Positions 17,678 through 26,998 of a stretch of DNA of 64,000 nt are shown one piece after another (position 1 is the first letter of the stretch; each line of letters begins with the position of its first letter). The notes beneath the pieces are model-generated. The model was not told the DNA's origin. It saw only the letters and a program-made list of their open reading frames with translations, and did no database searches. The translations under genes and the position numbers were made by a program. Source of the stretch: Neobacillus endophyticus (GTDB lineage: Bacteria > Bacillota > Bacilli > Bacillales > Cytobacillaceae); the NCBI RefSeq assembly GCF_013248975.1, contig NZ_JABRWH010000001.1:806001-870000 (forward strand), read 5' to 3'.

Positions 17678-17678
17678 A

Positions 17679-18404
17679 CTATCTCGCAATTGTCACGGAT
17701 TCCACCCGTTCTGCACCGGCATCTTTTAGCAGTTTGGCAGCTTGACGCAATGTAGAGCCTGTTGTGTAGATATCGTCAATAAGGATTACCCTTTTTCCCT
17801 GAAATGGAAAACTAGGTTTCAATTGGAATATTTGCCGGAGATGAATCCGATCATCTCTAGATTTCTTCGATTGTTTTTCCGAATGGGTTCGGGTTAGGAT
17901 TTCCGATTCAGGGAGATCGGATTCTTTTAATAACGCCGCTGCCTGATTAAAACCGCATTCATATAGCCGTTCTTTGCTTAAAGGGATTGGAACAAAAATG
18001 TCAGCCTCCAATTCTCCTAACTTCTTTTTGAAAAATTCAATAAAAACCTTAACAAGAATATAATCCCCGCGAAACTTAAAGCGGGCAATCACTTCTTTTA
18101 AAAAATCATTATAAAGAAACAAAGAATGGTTTTTAGTTAGAAGGCCGCGCCAATTTTCATCATTTTCCCAGCGGAAGCAGTCATAGCATAAATCCCCACT
18201 GCGAAATTTTTCATCCAAACATTGTAATTTCCGACTGCAAATTTTACATGTCTCTCCAGTGATTGGTTCCATCTTTTTCAAACAGTCTTGGCAAATATAC
18301 AACTTTTTGTCCATTGAAAATATGGATTTCCAGCCGATAGGTGACCGGATTGGCTGAAAACAAATTAAACAGAAGTCTTGTGGGAAAATATTCAGTTTTT
18401 CCAC
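17679..18404 (-). CDS. comFC: Competence protein ComFC, phosphoribosyltransferase-like
   Basis: The 241 residues have an N-terminal double zinc ribbon (CLICFQ, CQDCLKK, CKICSRK, CYDCF pairs, about residues 12-80) and a C-terminal type I PRTase domain with VILIDDIYTTGSTLRQAAKLL (about 206-226). ComFC works with ComFA in DNA uptake and transformation. It lies 13 bp after comFA, with no comFB between. The frame opens with GTG at 18404, but AGGAGG directly abuts it. A CTG three codons later (18395) has proper spacing, so the true start is uncertain by a few residues. Confidence 0.88.
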   Translation of the reverse strand: MEKLNIFPQDFCLICFQPIRSPIGWKSIFSMDKKLYICQDCLKKMEPITGETCKICSRKLQCLDEKFRSGDLCYDCFRWENDENWRGLLTKNHSLFLYNDFLKEVIARFKFRGDYILVKVFIEFFKKKLGELEADIFVPIPLSKERLYECGFNQAAALLKESDLPESEILTRTHSEKQSKKSRDDRIHLRQIFQLKPSFPFQGKRVILIDDIYTTGSTLRQAAKLLKDAGAERVESVTIAR

Positions 18405-18417
18405 CTCCTGATTTGAT

Positions 18418-19932
18418 TTAATCGATTAATCCTCGCTTAACCCCTTCCCGGTTCATCGTCATAATTTGCTTCCGTGCTTTTACCATTTCTTCTGTTTTCC
18501 CATAATGAAAAAATGTAACATTTCCTTTTGGGAAATCTTTGCTTCTTCCCGCTCTACCGGCAATTTGAACAAGAGCACTTTCAGTAAAAATTTGATCTTC
18601 TGACCCTACCACAGCAACATCAATATTTGGAAACGTTACGCCACGCTCCAAGATGGTTGTAGTTAAAAGGATCGTAATTTCTTTGGAGCGCATCATTTGC
18701 ACCTTCTCTTTTCGCTTAGGATCCGCAGCATGAACTGCCACGATATCAGGTGTGAACTGGCGGAGAATGGGGAGCGCTTTTTCCATTAAAGGGATATGCG
18801 GAAAAAAGATTAAGCTTTGCATGCCTGTTTGAATGCGATCTTTAACCCAATTTAGGACAATTGCTGGTAGTTTGTTTTTGTTTAACTGCTTTTGCCAGTT
18901 TCCGCACCAGGAAAAATTAGGGATAGGCAGCGGATGTCGATGGAAACGGGCTGGAATCGTTGTAAAAGCCCGTTTGCCAGTGCGGCACTCGAACTGCCAC
19001 TTTTCATTGGGAGTGGCAGTTAGATAGATCATCGCTGACACGGGTTTACGAGCCTGTATCGCCGCATGTTTTAACGACTCCTCTACTGTATATGGAAAGG
19101 CATCGACCTCATCTAAAATAATGGTATCAAAGGCATGATAGAAACGGAGAAGCTGGTGCGTTGTGGCAATGGTTAATGGCGCAAAAAGGTGGCGGTCTTC
19201 GCTGCCCCCATATAAGGATGCAATCGTTGTGCGGGGAAAGACCTCCCTTAGCCTAGGTGTAAGCTCCAAAACTACATCTGTCCTCGGAGTTGCAATACAG
19301 ACCCTTTTCTTTGCTAAAAGGGCTGCTTCAATCCCAGCAAAAAGTACCTCCGTTTTTCCTGCGCCGCAAACAGCCCATACTAAGTACTCCTGATTATCTC
19401 GAATTGCTTTAACTACATTGTTCGATGCTGCTTTTTGCCCTTCCGACAGCGCTCCCTGCCATGCGAGAAGCTTTTCGGGAGAACTGGTTTGTATGGTGTT
19501 ATTCACCATTTCCGCATAGGATGGCTCTGAGCCGTTCCAGCCAATTAGCGTGGTGCATTCACTGATTCTTCCCATCATGAGACATTTTCGGCAATAGAGG
19601 CAGGTTTCCCCGCACCTGGCACACGGATAGGCGGCAAACCATTTCGGACTTTTTGTGCCGCAGCGGTTGCAGATGGGCTTTTTGCCTATGTATTCTATTC
19701 CTTTACGGTAAGTTATATATCCGTTTTCATAATGTGTATGGATTTCTTCAAAGGGGTGTGGAATATCTTCTAGGAGAATTTGTTTACCGGTTAGGAGATG
19801 TTGCAATTCTTGGTTGTAGGTGAAGTGTGGGTTTATTTGCGGCTGTGAGATCGATGGAATTTCCGAGATTTTCAATGAATCTTCGTTTGAATGGCTTGGA
19901 ATCAACTTATTTTCAGTTATGATGAAGCGCAT
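18418..19932 (-). CDS. comFA: ComFA, DNA uptake ATP-dependent helicase/translocase
   Basis: The 504 residues include an N-terminal four-cysteine zinc finger plus extra Cys pairs (Cys88, 91, 104, 107, 111, 114, 117). Walker A AVCGAGKTE is at about 187-195 and the DEAD-type box DEVD at 274-277. SAT-like LTATP follows, and the C-terminal helicase half has TTTILERGVTFPNIDV and AGRAGRSKDFPKG. It is predicted to pull single-stranded DNA through ComEC at the inner membrane face. The start ATG 19932 overlaps the end of the broken NERD gene by 16 bp, so it may once have been translated in coupling with that gene. Confidence 0.95.
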   Translation of the reverse strand: MRFIITENKLIPSHSNEDSLKISEIPSISQPQINPHFTYNQELQHLLTGKQILLEDIPHPFEEIHTHYENGYITYRKGIEYIGKKPICNRCGTKSPKWFAAYPCARCGETCLYCRKCLMMGRISECTTLIGWNGSEPSYAEMVNNTIQTSSPEKLLAWQGALSEGQKAASNNVVKAIRDNQEYLVWAVCGAGKTEVLFAGIEAALLAKKRVCIATPRTDVVLELTPRLREVFPRTTIASLYGGSEDRHLFAPLTIATTHQLLRFYHAFDTIILDEVDAFPYTVEESLKHAAIQARKPVSAMIYLTATPNEKWQFECRTGKRAFTTIPARFHRHPLPIPNFSWCGNWQKQLNKNKLPAIVLNWVKDRIQTGMQSLIFFPHIPLMEKALPILRQFTPDIVAVHAADPKRKEKVQMMRSKEITILLTTTILERGVTFPNIDVAVVGSEDQIFTESALVQIAGRAGRSKDFPKGNVTFFHYGKTEEMVKARKQIMTMNREGVKRGLID

Positions 19933-21190
19933 ATGATCCCCTTCTTCGGACTTAATTGATATACCCTTCCTTTTGTTTTTCCTGTCTTGGGCAGGTTTAA
20001 TCTGTATAAAAATTTTTGAGCAATATCTTCGGTTGGAAGATGTAAAAAATTGCGAAATTCTGAACTTGTTATGGTTGGTTTAAATATATGGAAATTGTCA
20101 TGGAGCGCCTCTAAATGAGCCTCTTTTGAAGAACTATGACAGGCGGGGCAAATCCATTAACCTCTTTTATAATTCATCGGTATATGAAGGCAATTTTCAT
20201 TCGGGCAGCAAACGCCGCTCTGAATATCATTTTTTGAAAGCTTATATTCCGCTAATATTTTAATCGATTTCGGGCTATGCTGGCTGAGAATCAGCTTAGC
20301 CATTTTGTTTAAGGCCTTTTTATCTACTTTTTCTTGTGGAAATTGTTTTTCAAGATTTTCAATCTTATTTAAAACCTCTCTCCCCTTGCATATTTTGCTG
20401 AAATCCGCATGAGCATGATTTGATTTCAAAATAGTATTGGTGCTCTTAAAAAAAATCAGGTAATCCATTGGCAGAAGATTACATCCATTTTTAATCAACC
20501 ATCTTTTTAATAAGGCTCTGTTATTATTCATTGTTGATTTTCGTGTAGGTACGAGAATTCATAAGCGGAGAATTTCCGGCTAATGTATAAAGTAGAAGTT
20601 TAAGAAGCAGATATAAGCGGAGGTATTCCGATTAACTGCTCTAAATATGACAAAAACCACAGATTTGGATAATATACAAGGAAAAACTTCCTTTATTTTT
20701 AAGGAAATAGGAGTATTTCCCAATTTAAACGGAATTTTACCGTTTATTTTTCAAACACAGTGAAATCAACATTCAGCTATAACAGAACCTTTAATAAAGA
20801 AAGGATGCGCTGGCACTGAACACGCGGGTCTTCGTAGGTTTCTTCCTTTCCATCCTCATTTTTTCGGATCAATTGATGGAATGTATTGTCAAATATCAAG
20901 GTTGCCATAATATTCTTTGCTTCAATAATTAGGATATAGTTTCGAGAGAGGAGGAGAGTATCGATTTGAAAGTGTATGCCATTAATTTGCAGTTGGAGGT
21001 CGTGGAAGATGTAATATTGATCGTTTGGAAGTTCTTTAACGTAATTAGCTAGGGCAAATTCTCCCCAGTATCCAGCCCATCTTTTAGCTAGGTCTTTTTC
21101 AATGTCTTGATATTTAATACAACCATTAACCAGACGTTTTCTTATAATCTCCAGCAAAAATAAACGCTGCGGTAAGGTTAATTCTTTCAT
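19917..21190 (-). pseudogene. NERD (nuclease-related) domain gene, disrupted
   Basis: The 5' part (21190 to about 20790) encodes the NERD core: AKRWAGYWGEFALANYV, HDLQLQINGIHFQIDTLLL and YILIIEAKN. The 3' part (20513 to 19917) continues with RWLIKNGCNLLPMDYLIFF and a C-terminal zinc ribbon (CCPNENC, then WICPAC). Two lesions break it. A 276-bp insert at 20514-20789 can be removed with one 8-bp duplication to restore a perfect frame (ILSLLKRWLIKNG), and an in-frame TAA lies at 20157-20159 inside the zinc ribbon. The original stop at 19917 overlaps comFA. An IS lies right upstream, so the 5' end may also be altered. Confidence 0.88.
20514..20789. mobile_element. MITE-like 276-bp insertion with 8-bp target duplication
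   Basis: The ends are GGCTCTGTTAT (20514-20524) and ATAACAGAACC (20779-20789), an inverted repeat with 10 of 11 matches. Similarity continues inward with a shared TGTTGATTT. It is flanked by perfect TTTAATAA copies at 20506-20513 and 20790-20797. There is no ORF. Removing it with one duplication restores the NERD reading frame. An 8-bp duplication and GGYTCTGTT ends recall IS6- or ISL3-type elements, but the family is not settled. The inside has short inverted motifs (AAACGG...CCGTTT, AAGGAA...TTCCTT). Confidence 0.88.
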
Positions 21191-21267
21191 AACCGAATCA
21201 ATTTCATAATTTCCTTTTTTAAAAAAGTCTAGATTGTCCCTAACGGGACTTATTCAATTTTTTAAAA

Positions 21268-22629
21268 CTACGCTACTTGTTGTTGCGGGCATTCTAACAT
21301 TTTTCTGATACGATCAACTGCTAATTTTGAGGCATTATAAACTAAGGTGACTAAGTCAAAATGAACTTTGGCACGCTTTCCTGTTCGATAACGAACATTG
21401 TCTAGTTGAAAGTATAACTTGAGATAAGCATTCACACGTTCCACAGCGGTACGTCGTTTAAAGACAGTTTTCCAAGCTTTCGAACCACGGGCCGGTGCTG
21501 TATATTTTCGAAGATCTGTCGTGATTTTTATTTTATAGGTCTTTTGGCAAATACCCTCATTGGCTAAAGGGCAATTTTTACATTCTTTTGGATGTGTATA
21601 TTTGAGAGTTTTGTATTTCGGATCGAAACTATCATATCGATACGAGTGTTCCCGGAAACAAGTGGGGGCGAAATGTTTATCAAAACCTTCTATCTCAGGT
21701 TCATTACGCTTGTTATAGGCAATAACAGATTGGTGACCCATCCGGTGAATTTGTTCATAAATCGGTTCGTAATCATACCCAGCATCCATCGTATGGTACC
21801 GTAAAGTTGAAAGTTGAACACGCTCTTGAATTCCTTTTAATAAAGGAATCGCAGCCTTTCCGTCATTCAAATTACCAGAAGAGAAAAGCGATTGAAGAAT
21901 ATATTGGCTTTTTGTTCCAACAGCTAAATGAGCCTTATATCCATACCAAAATACGTTCTTTCCTTCGCTGTTTTTCTTTACACCCCACTCAGGGTTTTTG
22001 GGAATTTCAGCACGAAGATGATCTAAAGTAACGTCTAACTGTTCTTCAATTTTCTTTTCAAAAAGAGGTAGATTGGTTTCGCGATCAGCTTTTTCAATCA
22101 ACCATTGTTCTCTTTCTTCTTTCGATTTACGCCCACGTTTCTTAGGTTCGTTTTTTGGTTTTTCCTCTTTTTGAGGTGCCTGATCTTTTGCTTCAAAGTG
22201 TGTGGCATCAAGAGCTACTGTATCATCAGTGACAAATCCTTCTGTAATGGCTTGATAAAGAATCGTTTCCTTAACCTTTTCAAGAACGTTAGATTCACTG
22301 AGGATTGTCACCATTCTTGAATAAGCTGCTTCTGAAGGTACAGTATCAGAAACCAAAAATCCGCAGTCTAGACGGAAAACCATGTCATTTTTTAATCTCA
22401 TCACCAAATCTTTAATAAAAGGAATTCGTTCCATTAATCGGGCAACTAAAGAGTAAATCATAGCTGCATAGTTCAGTTCAACAGGTCTACCAAAACGAGA
22501 TTTCTTCGTTACCACAGAGAAGATTGGTTCAATGTTGATAGCAGAAAAAACAGCTTCAAAACGATGGGTAGGTTCTAAATCGTATAATTCTTGTAGTCCA
22601 AATAGGCTTCCTTGTCTTATAATAGCCAT
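21268..22629 (-). CDS. IS transposase (DUF772 + DDE domain)
   Basis: The 453-residue transposase has an N-terminal DUF772-like domain (FGRPVELNYAAMIYSLVARL, about 46-66) and a DDE catalytic region: Asp in TVALDATHFEAKD, Asp in MDAGYDYEPIYEQIH, and Glu in RTAVERVNAYLKLYF. A Lys/Glu-rich insert (about 150-175, KKRGRKSKEE) and a Cys cluster (CKNCPLANEGIC) are present. It belongs to the IS5/IS1182-like DDE group. ATG 22629 follows GGAGGAAGACTCCCT. A GTCCC/GGGAC hairpin lies just past the stop. I could not fix the terminal inverted repeats; the ends are probably near 21225 and 22800-22860. Confidence 0.85.
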   Translation of the reverse strand: MAIIRQGSLFGLQELYDLEPTHRFEAVFSAINIEPIFSVVTKKSRFGRPVELNYAAMIYSLVARLMERIPFIKDLVMRLKNDMVFRLDCGFLVSDTVPSEAAYSRMVTILSESNVLEKVKETILYQAITEGFVTDDTVALDATHFEAKDQAPQKEEKPKNEPKKRGRKSKEEREQWLIEKADRETNLPLFEKKIEEQLDVTLDHLRAEIPKNPEWGVKKNSEGKNVFWYGYKAHLAVGTKSQYILQSLFSSGNLNDGKAAIPLLKGIQERVQLSTLRYHTMDAGYDYEPIYEQIHRMGHQSVIAYNKRNEPEIEGFDKHFAPTCFREHSYRYDSFDPKYKTLKYTHPKECKNCPLANEGICQKTYKIKITTDLRKYTAPARGSKAWKTVFKRRTAVERVNAYLKLYFQLDNVRYRTGKRAKVHFDLVTLVYNASKLAVDRIRKMLECPQQQVA

Positions 22630-22910
22630 AGGGAGTCTTCCTCCAGTCTTATAAGTTTGTGTGGTGCTTACTTATTTAGACATTTTGGGGAGGTACTCCT
22701 TTTTTTGGTGTTTAAAAGCCTTGAGCCCGTAGGGCTCAGATTTTTGAAATTGATTCAACCAATTGATTTATCACTCCTTCTGTTTGTTTTAAAAAAAGAT
22801 TCTACATGTGATGTAGAATTTCCTTCTTATTTGTCGATTTTTTTATGAGTTTATTTCAACACCTTTTTAAGAAATGAATCCTGTATTTTATCTGATTTTA
22901 ATCGGCGAGT

Positions 22911-23032
22911 TTTCCGCCGAGTTGGCTGGTTTTTCCGCCAAACTCCGGACTTTTTCCGCCAATCTATTCAACTTTTCCGCCATTGCCCTTTTATTTACTT
23001 TTTTCTGATAGTTCCTCGACCTTATTTCCGCC
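22911..23032. repeat. 21-bp-phased TTTCCGCC motif array
   Basis: TTTCCGCC (GGCGGAAA on the other strand) occurs at 22911, 22932, 22953 and 22974, exactly 21 bp apart, and again at 23025, with a degenerate TTTCGCC at about 23049. It lies between the IS and the degV terminator in the 22630-23124 gap. The rest of that gap holds the IS leader, a GAGCCC/GGGCTC hairpin and an ATTCTACAT/ATGTAGAAT hairpin. Confidence 0.7.
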
Positions 23033-23079
23033 ATCCCCTTTTTGTTTATTTTCGCCAAGCTTGTTGGTTCCGACAGTAA

Positions 23080-23119
23080 ATAAAAAACGCCCCATCCTGC
23101 AGGACAGAGTCGTTTCAAA
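23080..23119 (-). terminator. Terminator downstream of degV
   Basis: AAACG...TCCTGCAGGA...CGTTT forms a hairpin followed by TTTT on the minus strand, between the degV stop and the motif array. Confidence 0.75.
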
Positions 23120-23124
23120 TAAAA

Positions 23125-23970
23125 TTAGTTAATTTTCTTCATCCAGCCCATTCCCATGCCGCCTTCTCCGAGGTGGGTGCCGATAACAGGACCGAAGTAG
23201 CTGACGGCGAATTCGACGTTTGGATATAAGGCTTCGAGCTCAGTCTTCCACTCTTTTGCTTCTTCCTCGCGATTGGCGTGGATGACAACAGCCCGGTATT
23301 CACCGCCGCTCAAGGCATCTTCGCCAAGTAAGTCGGATATCCGTTTCAACGCTTTTTTGCGGGTGCGGATTTTTTCAAATGGAACGATGACTTTGTCGAC
23401 AAAATGCAGAAGCGGTTTAACCTGGAGCAAGCTGCCGAAGAAAGCAGCAGCACCTGATAAGCGGCCGCCGCGCTGGAGATGAGACAAGTCGTCGACCATA
23501 AAATAAGCGCGGGCTGTTTTTTTCAATTCTTCCAAATGAGCAATAATCGCCAATGGATCCTCTCCCTTTAAGGCCAGCTCCGCTGATTCAATGGCATAAA
23601 AGCCTTGTACCATACAGCTGATTTCGGAATCAAATGCATAGACCTTAATGCCTTCGACCATTGTGCCGGCAGAGACTGCGCCTTGGTAGGTGCCGCTGAT
23701 TCCGCTGGATAGATGAATGCTGATGACAGCATCATATTCTTTAGCGAGACTTTCAAACAGCTCGACAAACTGGCCAATTGGGGGCTGTGATGTTTTTGGG
23801 AGATCTCTATGTTTTACTTCCGTATAAAACTCACTTGCGGAGATATCTACTTCTTCCTGGTATACTTCATTGCCAAATATGACATTTAAAGGAATCATAT
23901 GAATATGGTATTTTTCTCGAATTTCATTCGGTATGTACGCGGTACTATCCGTGACAATTGCCGTTTTCAT
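23125..23970 (-). CDS. degV: DegV family fatty-acid-binding protein
   Basis: The 281-residue DegV fold starts with the family signature KTAIVTDSTAYIP. It continues with TSQPPIGQFVELFE, IHLSSGISGTYQGA (lipid carboxylate-binding Thr/Ser region) and GGRLSGAAAFFGSLLQVKPLL. Relatives bind fatty acids and pass them to fatty acid kinase (FakB role). It is adjacent to degU and comF as B. subtilis yviA/degV, in the same orientation. No catalytic activity is expected for the protein itself. Confidence 0.92.
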   Translation of the reverse strand: MKTAIVTDSTAYIPNEIREKYHIHMIPLNVIFGNEVYQEEVDISASEFYTEVKHRDLPKTSQPPIGQFVELFESLAKEYDAVISIHLSSGISGTYQGAVSAGTMVEGIKVYAFDSEISCMVQGFYAIESAELALKGEDPLAIIAHLEELKKTARAYFMVDDLSHLQRGGRLSGAAAFFGSLLQVKPLLHFVDKVIVPFEKIRTRKKALKRISDLLGEDALSGGEYRAVVIHANREEEAKEWKTELEALYPNVEFAVSYFGPVIGTHLGEGGMGMGWMKKIN

Positions 23971-24065
23971 AAATGGGTATCCATCCTTATCATTTTTCTA
24001 TCAAATATATTTTATATGAAACAACATGAAAATGCATTATCATGTAAAAAATGTTTTTTACATGC

Positions 24066-24099
24066 AAAAAGAGCACGCAGTTCATTTGCGTGCTCTTAG
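24066..24099 (-). terminator. Terminator downstream of degU
   Basis: AAGAGCACGCA pairs perfectly with TGCGTGCTCTT, followed by TTT on the minus strand. Confidence 0.9.
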
Positions 24100-24108
24100 C
24101 CAATAATA

Positions 24109-24792
24109 TTAACGAACTTCTACCCAGCCATTTTTGATGGCAACAACTACGGCTTGGGTACGGTCGTTTACATTCATTTTTTGCAGGATATTGGAAACAT
24201 GGTTTTTTACTGTTTTTTCACTTATATAGAGCGCCTCACCGATTCCGCGGTTGCTTTTTCCATCTGCCAGCATTTGCAGAACTTCGCATTCGCGGCGTGT
24301 CAATAAGTGAAGCGGACGGCGAATTTCGACGGTTTGCACATAGCCGCCGCCGCGGGAAACGCCTGCTGCCAGCTTCCGGTACTCGTTAACCAAATTATGC
24401 GTTACCTTTGGATGTAAGTAGGAACCGCCCTCGGCCACAACACGAACTGCTTCTATCAGTGCATCTGCATCCATTTCTTTTAGCAAATAACCGCTTGCCC
24501 CTGTTTTTAGGGCATGGGTTACATAATTTTCATCGTCGTGGATGGAAAGAATAATCACTTTCGTATTAGGAAATTGTTCAATTAATTCTCGAGTTGCCTC
24601 AATGCCATTCATTTGCGGCATGTTGATATCCATAATTACCACATCTGGGTGGTGTTCTTCCACAATGCTAAGAGTTTCACTTCCGTCATCCCCTTCGGCA
24701 ACAACCTGGAATGACTTTTCAAATTCTAGTATTCTTTTAACACCTTCTCTAAAAAGTTGGTGATCATCAATAATTGCAATTTTAGTATTCAA
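24109..24792 (-). CDS. degU: Response regulator DegU
   Basis: The 227 residues form a receiver domain with acidic pocket Asp9/Asp10, phospho-acceptor Asp55 ([13 protein letters not shown]) and the conserved Lys in [12 protein letters not shown], followed by a LuxR/GerE helix-turn-helix (about 160-220, [18 protein letters not shown]). DegU controls secreted enzymes, competence, motility and biofilm genes after phosphorylation by DegS. The start is TTG at 24792 with GAGGGGTGTAACCA in front. It follows degS by 48 bp as one operon. Confidence 0.97.
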   Translation of the reverse strand: MNTKIAIIDDHQLFREGVKRILEFEKSFQVVAEGDDGSETLSIVEEHHPDVVIMDINMPQMNGIEATRELIEQFPNTKVIILSIHDDENYVTHALKTGASGYLLKEMDADALIEAVRVVAEGGSYLHPKVTHNLVNEYRKLAAGVSRGGGYVQTVEIRRPLHLLTRRECEVLQMLADGKSNRGIGEALYISEKTVKNHVSNILQKMNVNDRTQAVVVAIKNGWVEVR

Positions 24793-24840
24793 TGGTTACA
24801 CCCCTCATCTTTCGAAAATTTTCAACATGGAGAACCTTCT

Positions 24841-25980
24841 TTAGCTGATCAATGGAACATAAATATTAACTGCAGTTCCTTTACCGATTTTAGAAGTAAA
24901 TGTGATTTCGCCATCAAGGAGGTCAACCCGCTCTCTCATCCCAATGATTCCAAAAGAGTCCGGCTTCTTTTGACTGAGGTCAAAGCCGACCCCGTTGTCT
25001 TTAATCAAAACCGTTACAGCAGAATTGGTTATCTCTAATCTTACTTTAATTTCACTGGCATTTGCATGCTTTAGCGCATTTTGTACAGATTCCTGAATCA
25101 GCCGGAATAACGCAACCTCATACTTAGCAGGGAGCCGGCGTTCTTCTGAGCCAATATTCATAAATTCAATAATTGAATTGTTATGATATTCTTCGATCGT
25201 TCTCAAGTATTTTCTGAGGGTTGGAACAAGGCCTAAATCATCTAATGCCATTGGCCGTAAATCATAAATAATGCGCCGAACCTCATATAATGCAGAACGA
25301 ACCATCTTTTTAAAGCTTTGTATTTCAGAAAAAGTTTCTTCTGGACCTTTTTCCCGGAATACCCGTTCCACTAAATCGGAACGGACGATGACATTAGCGA
25401 GCATTTGTGCCGGTCCGTCGTGAATTTCACGTGAAAGCCGTCTCCGCTCTTCTTCCTGGGCCTCAATAATTTTCAAACCAAGGTCCTGCTTTGCTTTGGC
25501 TGTCTCAAACGCTTTGCCGAACTGCTTCAAATCACTCTGCAAATAATTCATGACAACAGAAATTTGCGAGATGAGCTGGTCAGCACGCTCAATCGTTTCA
25601 AATAATTTAATTAATCTATGCTCCAGGTCGTTTCTCTTCTCGAAAAGCTGCTTTTTAAACTGCAAATTAATCGAAAGATCCATCTGCAGCTGATGAGCTT
25701 TTTCGTAGGCATCGCGAACCTGCTCCTCAGAATAATTTTTAAAGCTCATACTTACTTCTGACAGTTTGGCTCTTGCTTGATGAAGTTCTTCCTCAAGCTG
25801 ATCTCCTTCTTCGTTCAACTTCACCATGGTTTGCCTGATATTCGTTAAATCATTTTTAATGTTTTCATAATCTTGCCGGCATTGCTCGCTAATCTGAAAA
25901 ATATCACTTTTGGAGCAAGTAACGGTATCAATCATTTCCTCACGAATTTCATCAATCGACTTTACTTTCATCTGATTCAT
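24841..25980 (-). CDS. degS: Sensor histidine kinase DegS
   Basis: A cytoplasmic sensor kinase of about 379 residues. The N-terminal half is a long coiled-coil sensing region. The HisKA_3 box RRLSREIHDGPAQMLANVIV holds the phosphorylated His (about 187). The HATPase_c domain has ESVQNALKHANA (N-box) and IKDNGVGFD (G1). No transmembrane segment is present, as in B. subtilis DegS. The frame opens at 25986, but ATG 25980 has GGAGG at 7 nt. The 25981-26295 gap is a divergent promoter region with one 14-bp palindrome. Confidence 0.95.
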   Translation of the reverse strand: MNQMKVKSIDEIREEMIDTVTCSKSDIFQISEQCRQDYENIKNDLTNIRQTMVKLNEEGDQLEEELHQARAKLSEVSMSFKNYSEEQVRDAYEKAHQLQMDLSINLQFKKQLFEKRNDLEHRLIKLFETIERADQLISQISVVMNYLQSDLKQFGKAFETAKAKQDLGLKIIEAQEEERRRLSREIHDGPAQMLANVIVRSDLVERVFREKGPEETFSEIQSFKKMVRSALYEVRRIIYDLRPMALDDLGLVPTLRKYLRTIEEYHNNSIIEFMNIGSEERRLPAKYEVALFRLIQESVQNALKHANASEIKVRLEITNSAVTVLIKDNGVGFDLSQKKPDSFGIIGMRERVDLLDGEITFTSKIGKGTAVNIYVPLIS

Positions 25981-26092
25981 TTCCATTCCTCCAGGGATCT
26001 GATTTTTCCCCTTTAGGCTTTTAAACCTAGTTTAACTCCAATGAAGAGATTTTGCTATTGGAAAAACAACAACCCCCTCATTTTCGGAAAAA

Positions 26093-26106
26093 AGTAGTAT
26101 ACTACT
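26093..26106. promoter_or_regulatory. 14-bp palindrome between degS and yvyE
   Basis: AGTAGTATACTACT is perfectly self-complementary and lies in the 315-bp divergent intergenic region. It may be an operator; no regulator can be named. Confidence 0.3.
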
Positions 26107-26295
26107 AATAGGAGGGCTCTACTCCTTTCCTACTATAAAAAACAATTCCTACATAATGCTCATTATACCATTCGAACTTTACATCCATATTAAAGGTATA
26201 TTACAGAAATTTTTTTAAAAAATTATTTCCTGATGAGAAAATCATTATGAAAAATCATTTATATCTTTAGGACTAGCGAAAAAGGAGGGCCTAAA

Positions 26296-26934
26296 ATGCT
26301 ACCCTATTATTATACTGTAAAAACTTTCGGTGAACATGAAATTACAATACAAAAATCACGTTTTATTGCGCATGTCCAAAGAGCAGAGTCAGAACAGGAG
26401 GCACAGGAATTCATTCAGATGATAAAGAAACAGCATTGGGACGCCACCCACAACTGCTCCGCCTATATAATTGGAGAGCATGATCAGATTCAAAAAGCGA
26501 ACGATGATGGTGAACCAAGCGGCACGGCCGGTGTTCCCATTCTCGAAGTTTTGAAAAAAAGAAACCTGAAGGATACCGTTGTAGTCGTTACTCGTTACTA
26601 TGGCGGAATAAAATTGGGCGCCGGCGGACTGATTCGTGCTTACGGAAAGGCTGCATCTGAAGGTTTGGATGCCACCGGAATTGTCGAACGAAGACTGACG
26701 CAAATCGTCCATGTGAATATCGATTACACCTGGCTAGGGAAAATTGAAAAGGAAATTCGAGCTTCCGATAATAAAATGAAAGAAATTCATTACTTGGATA
26801 CGGTTGAAGTTGAAACATACGTTGACGAAAGCCGGGTACAAGAATTCACCGATTGGATAGTCGAATTAACGAACGGACAATGTTCTATTAAAATGGGCAA
26901 AACAGTTTATTTAGAAGAAGATTACCAAAAGTAA
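26296..26934 (+). CDS. yvyE: YigZ/IMPACT family protein (YvyE)
   Basis: The 212 residues start with the UPF0029 Impact N-terminal domain: KSRFIAHVQRAESEQEAQEFI, HNCSAYIIG, the signature NDDGEPSGTAGVPIL and VVVTRYYGGIKLGAGGLIRAYG. A C-terminal DUF1949 ferredoxin-like domain follows (about 140-205). The biochemical role is unsettled (IMPACT relatives affect GCN2-like translation control). The ribosome binding site AAAAAGGAGGGCCTAAA is strong. It runs divergently from degS as in B. subtilis. Confidence 0.93.
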   Translation: MLPYYYTVKTFGEHEITIQKSRFIAHVQRAESEQEAQEFIQMIKKQHWDATHNCSAYIIGEHDQIQKANDDGEPSGTAGVPILEVLKKRNLKDTVVVVTRYYGGIKLGAGGLIRAYGKAASEGLDATGIVERRLTQIVHVNIDYTWLGKIEKEIRASDNKMKEIHYLDTVEVETYVDESRVQEFTDWIVELTNGQCSIKMGKTVYLEEDYQK

Positions 26935-26998
26935 ATGGTGTCTTTGAAGATGATTATAATCGTTCTTTAAAAAGAATACAATGGATTCCAGAAAAAAT

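Noticed and set aside
22888..23118. 76-residue minus-strand ORF with heptad-like LAEK repeats
   Set aside because: It starts inside the degV terminator, has no ribosome binding site, and the heptads follow from the 21-bp DNA motif array. Better explained as non-coding repeats.
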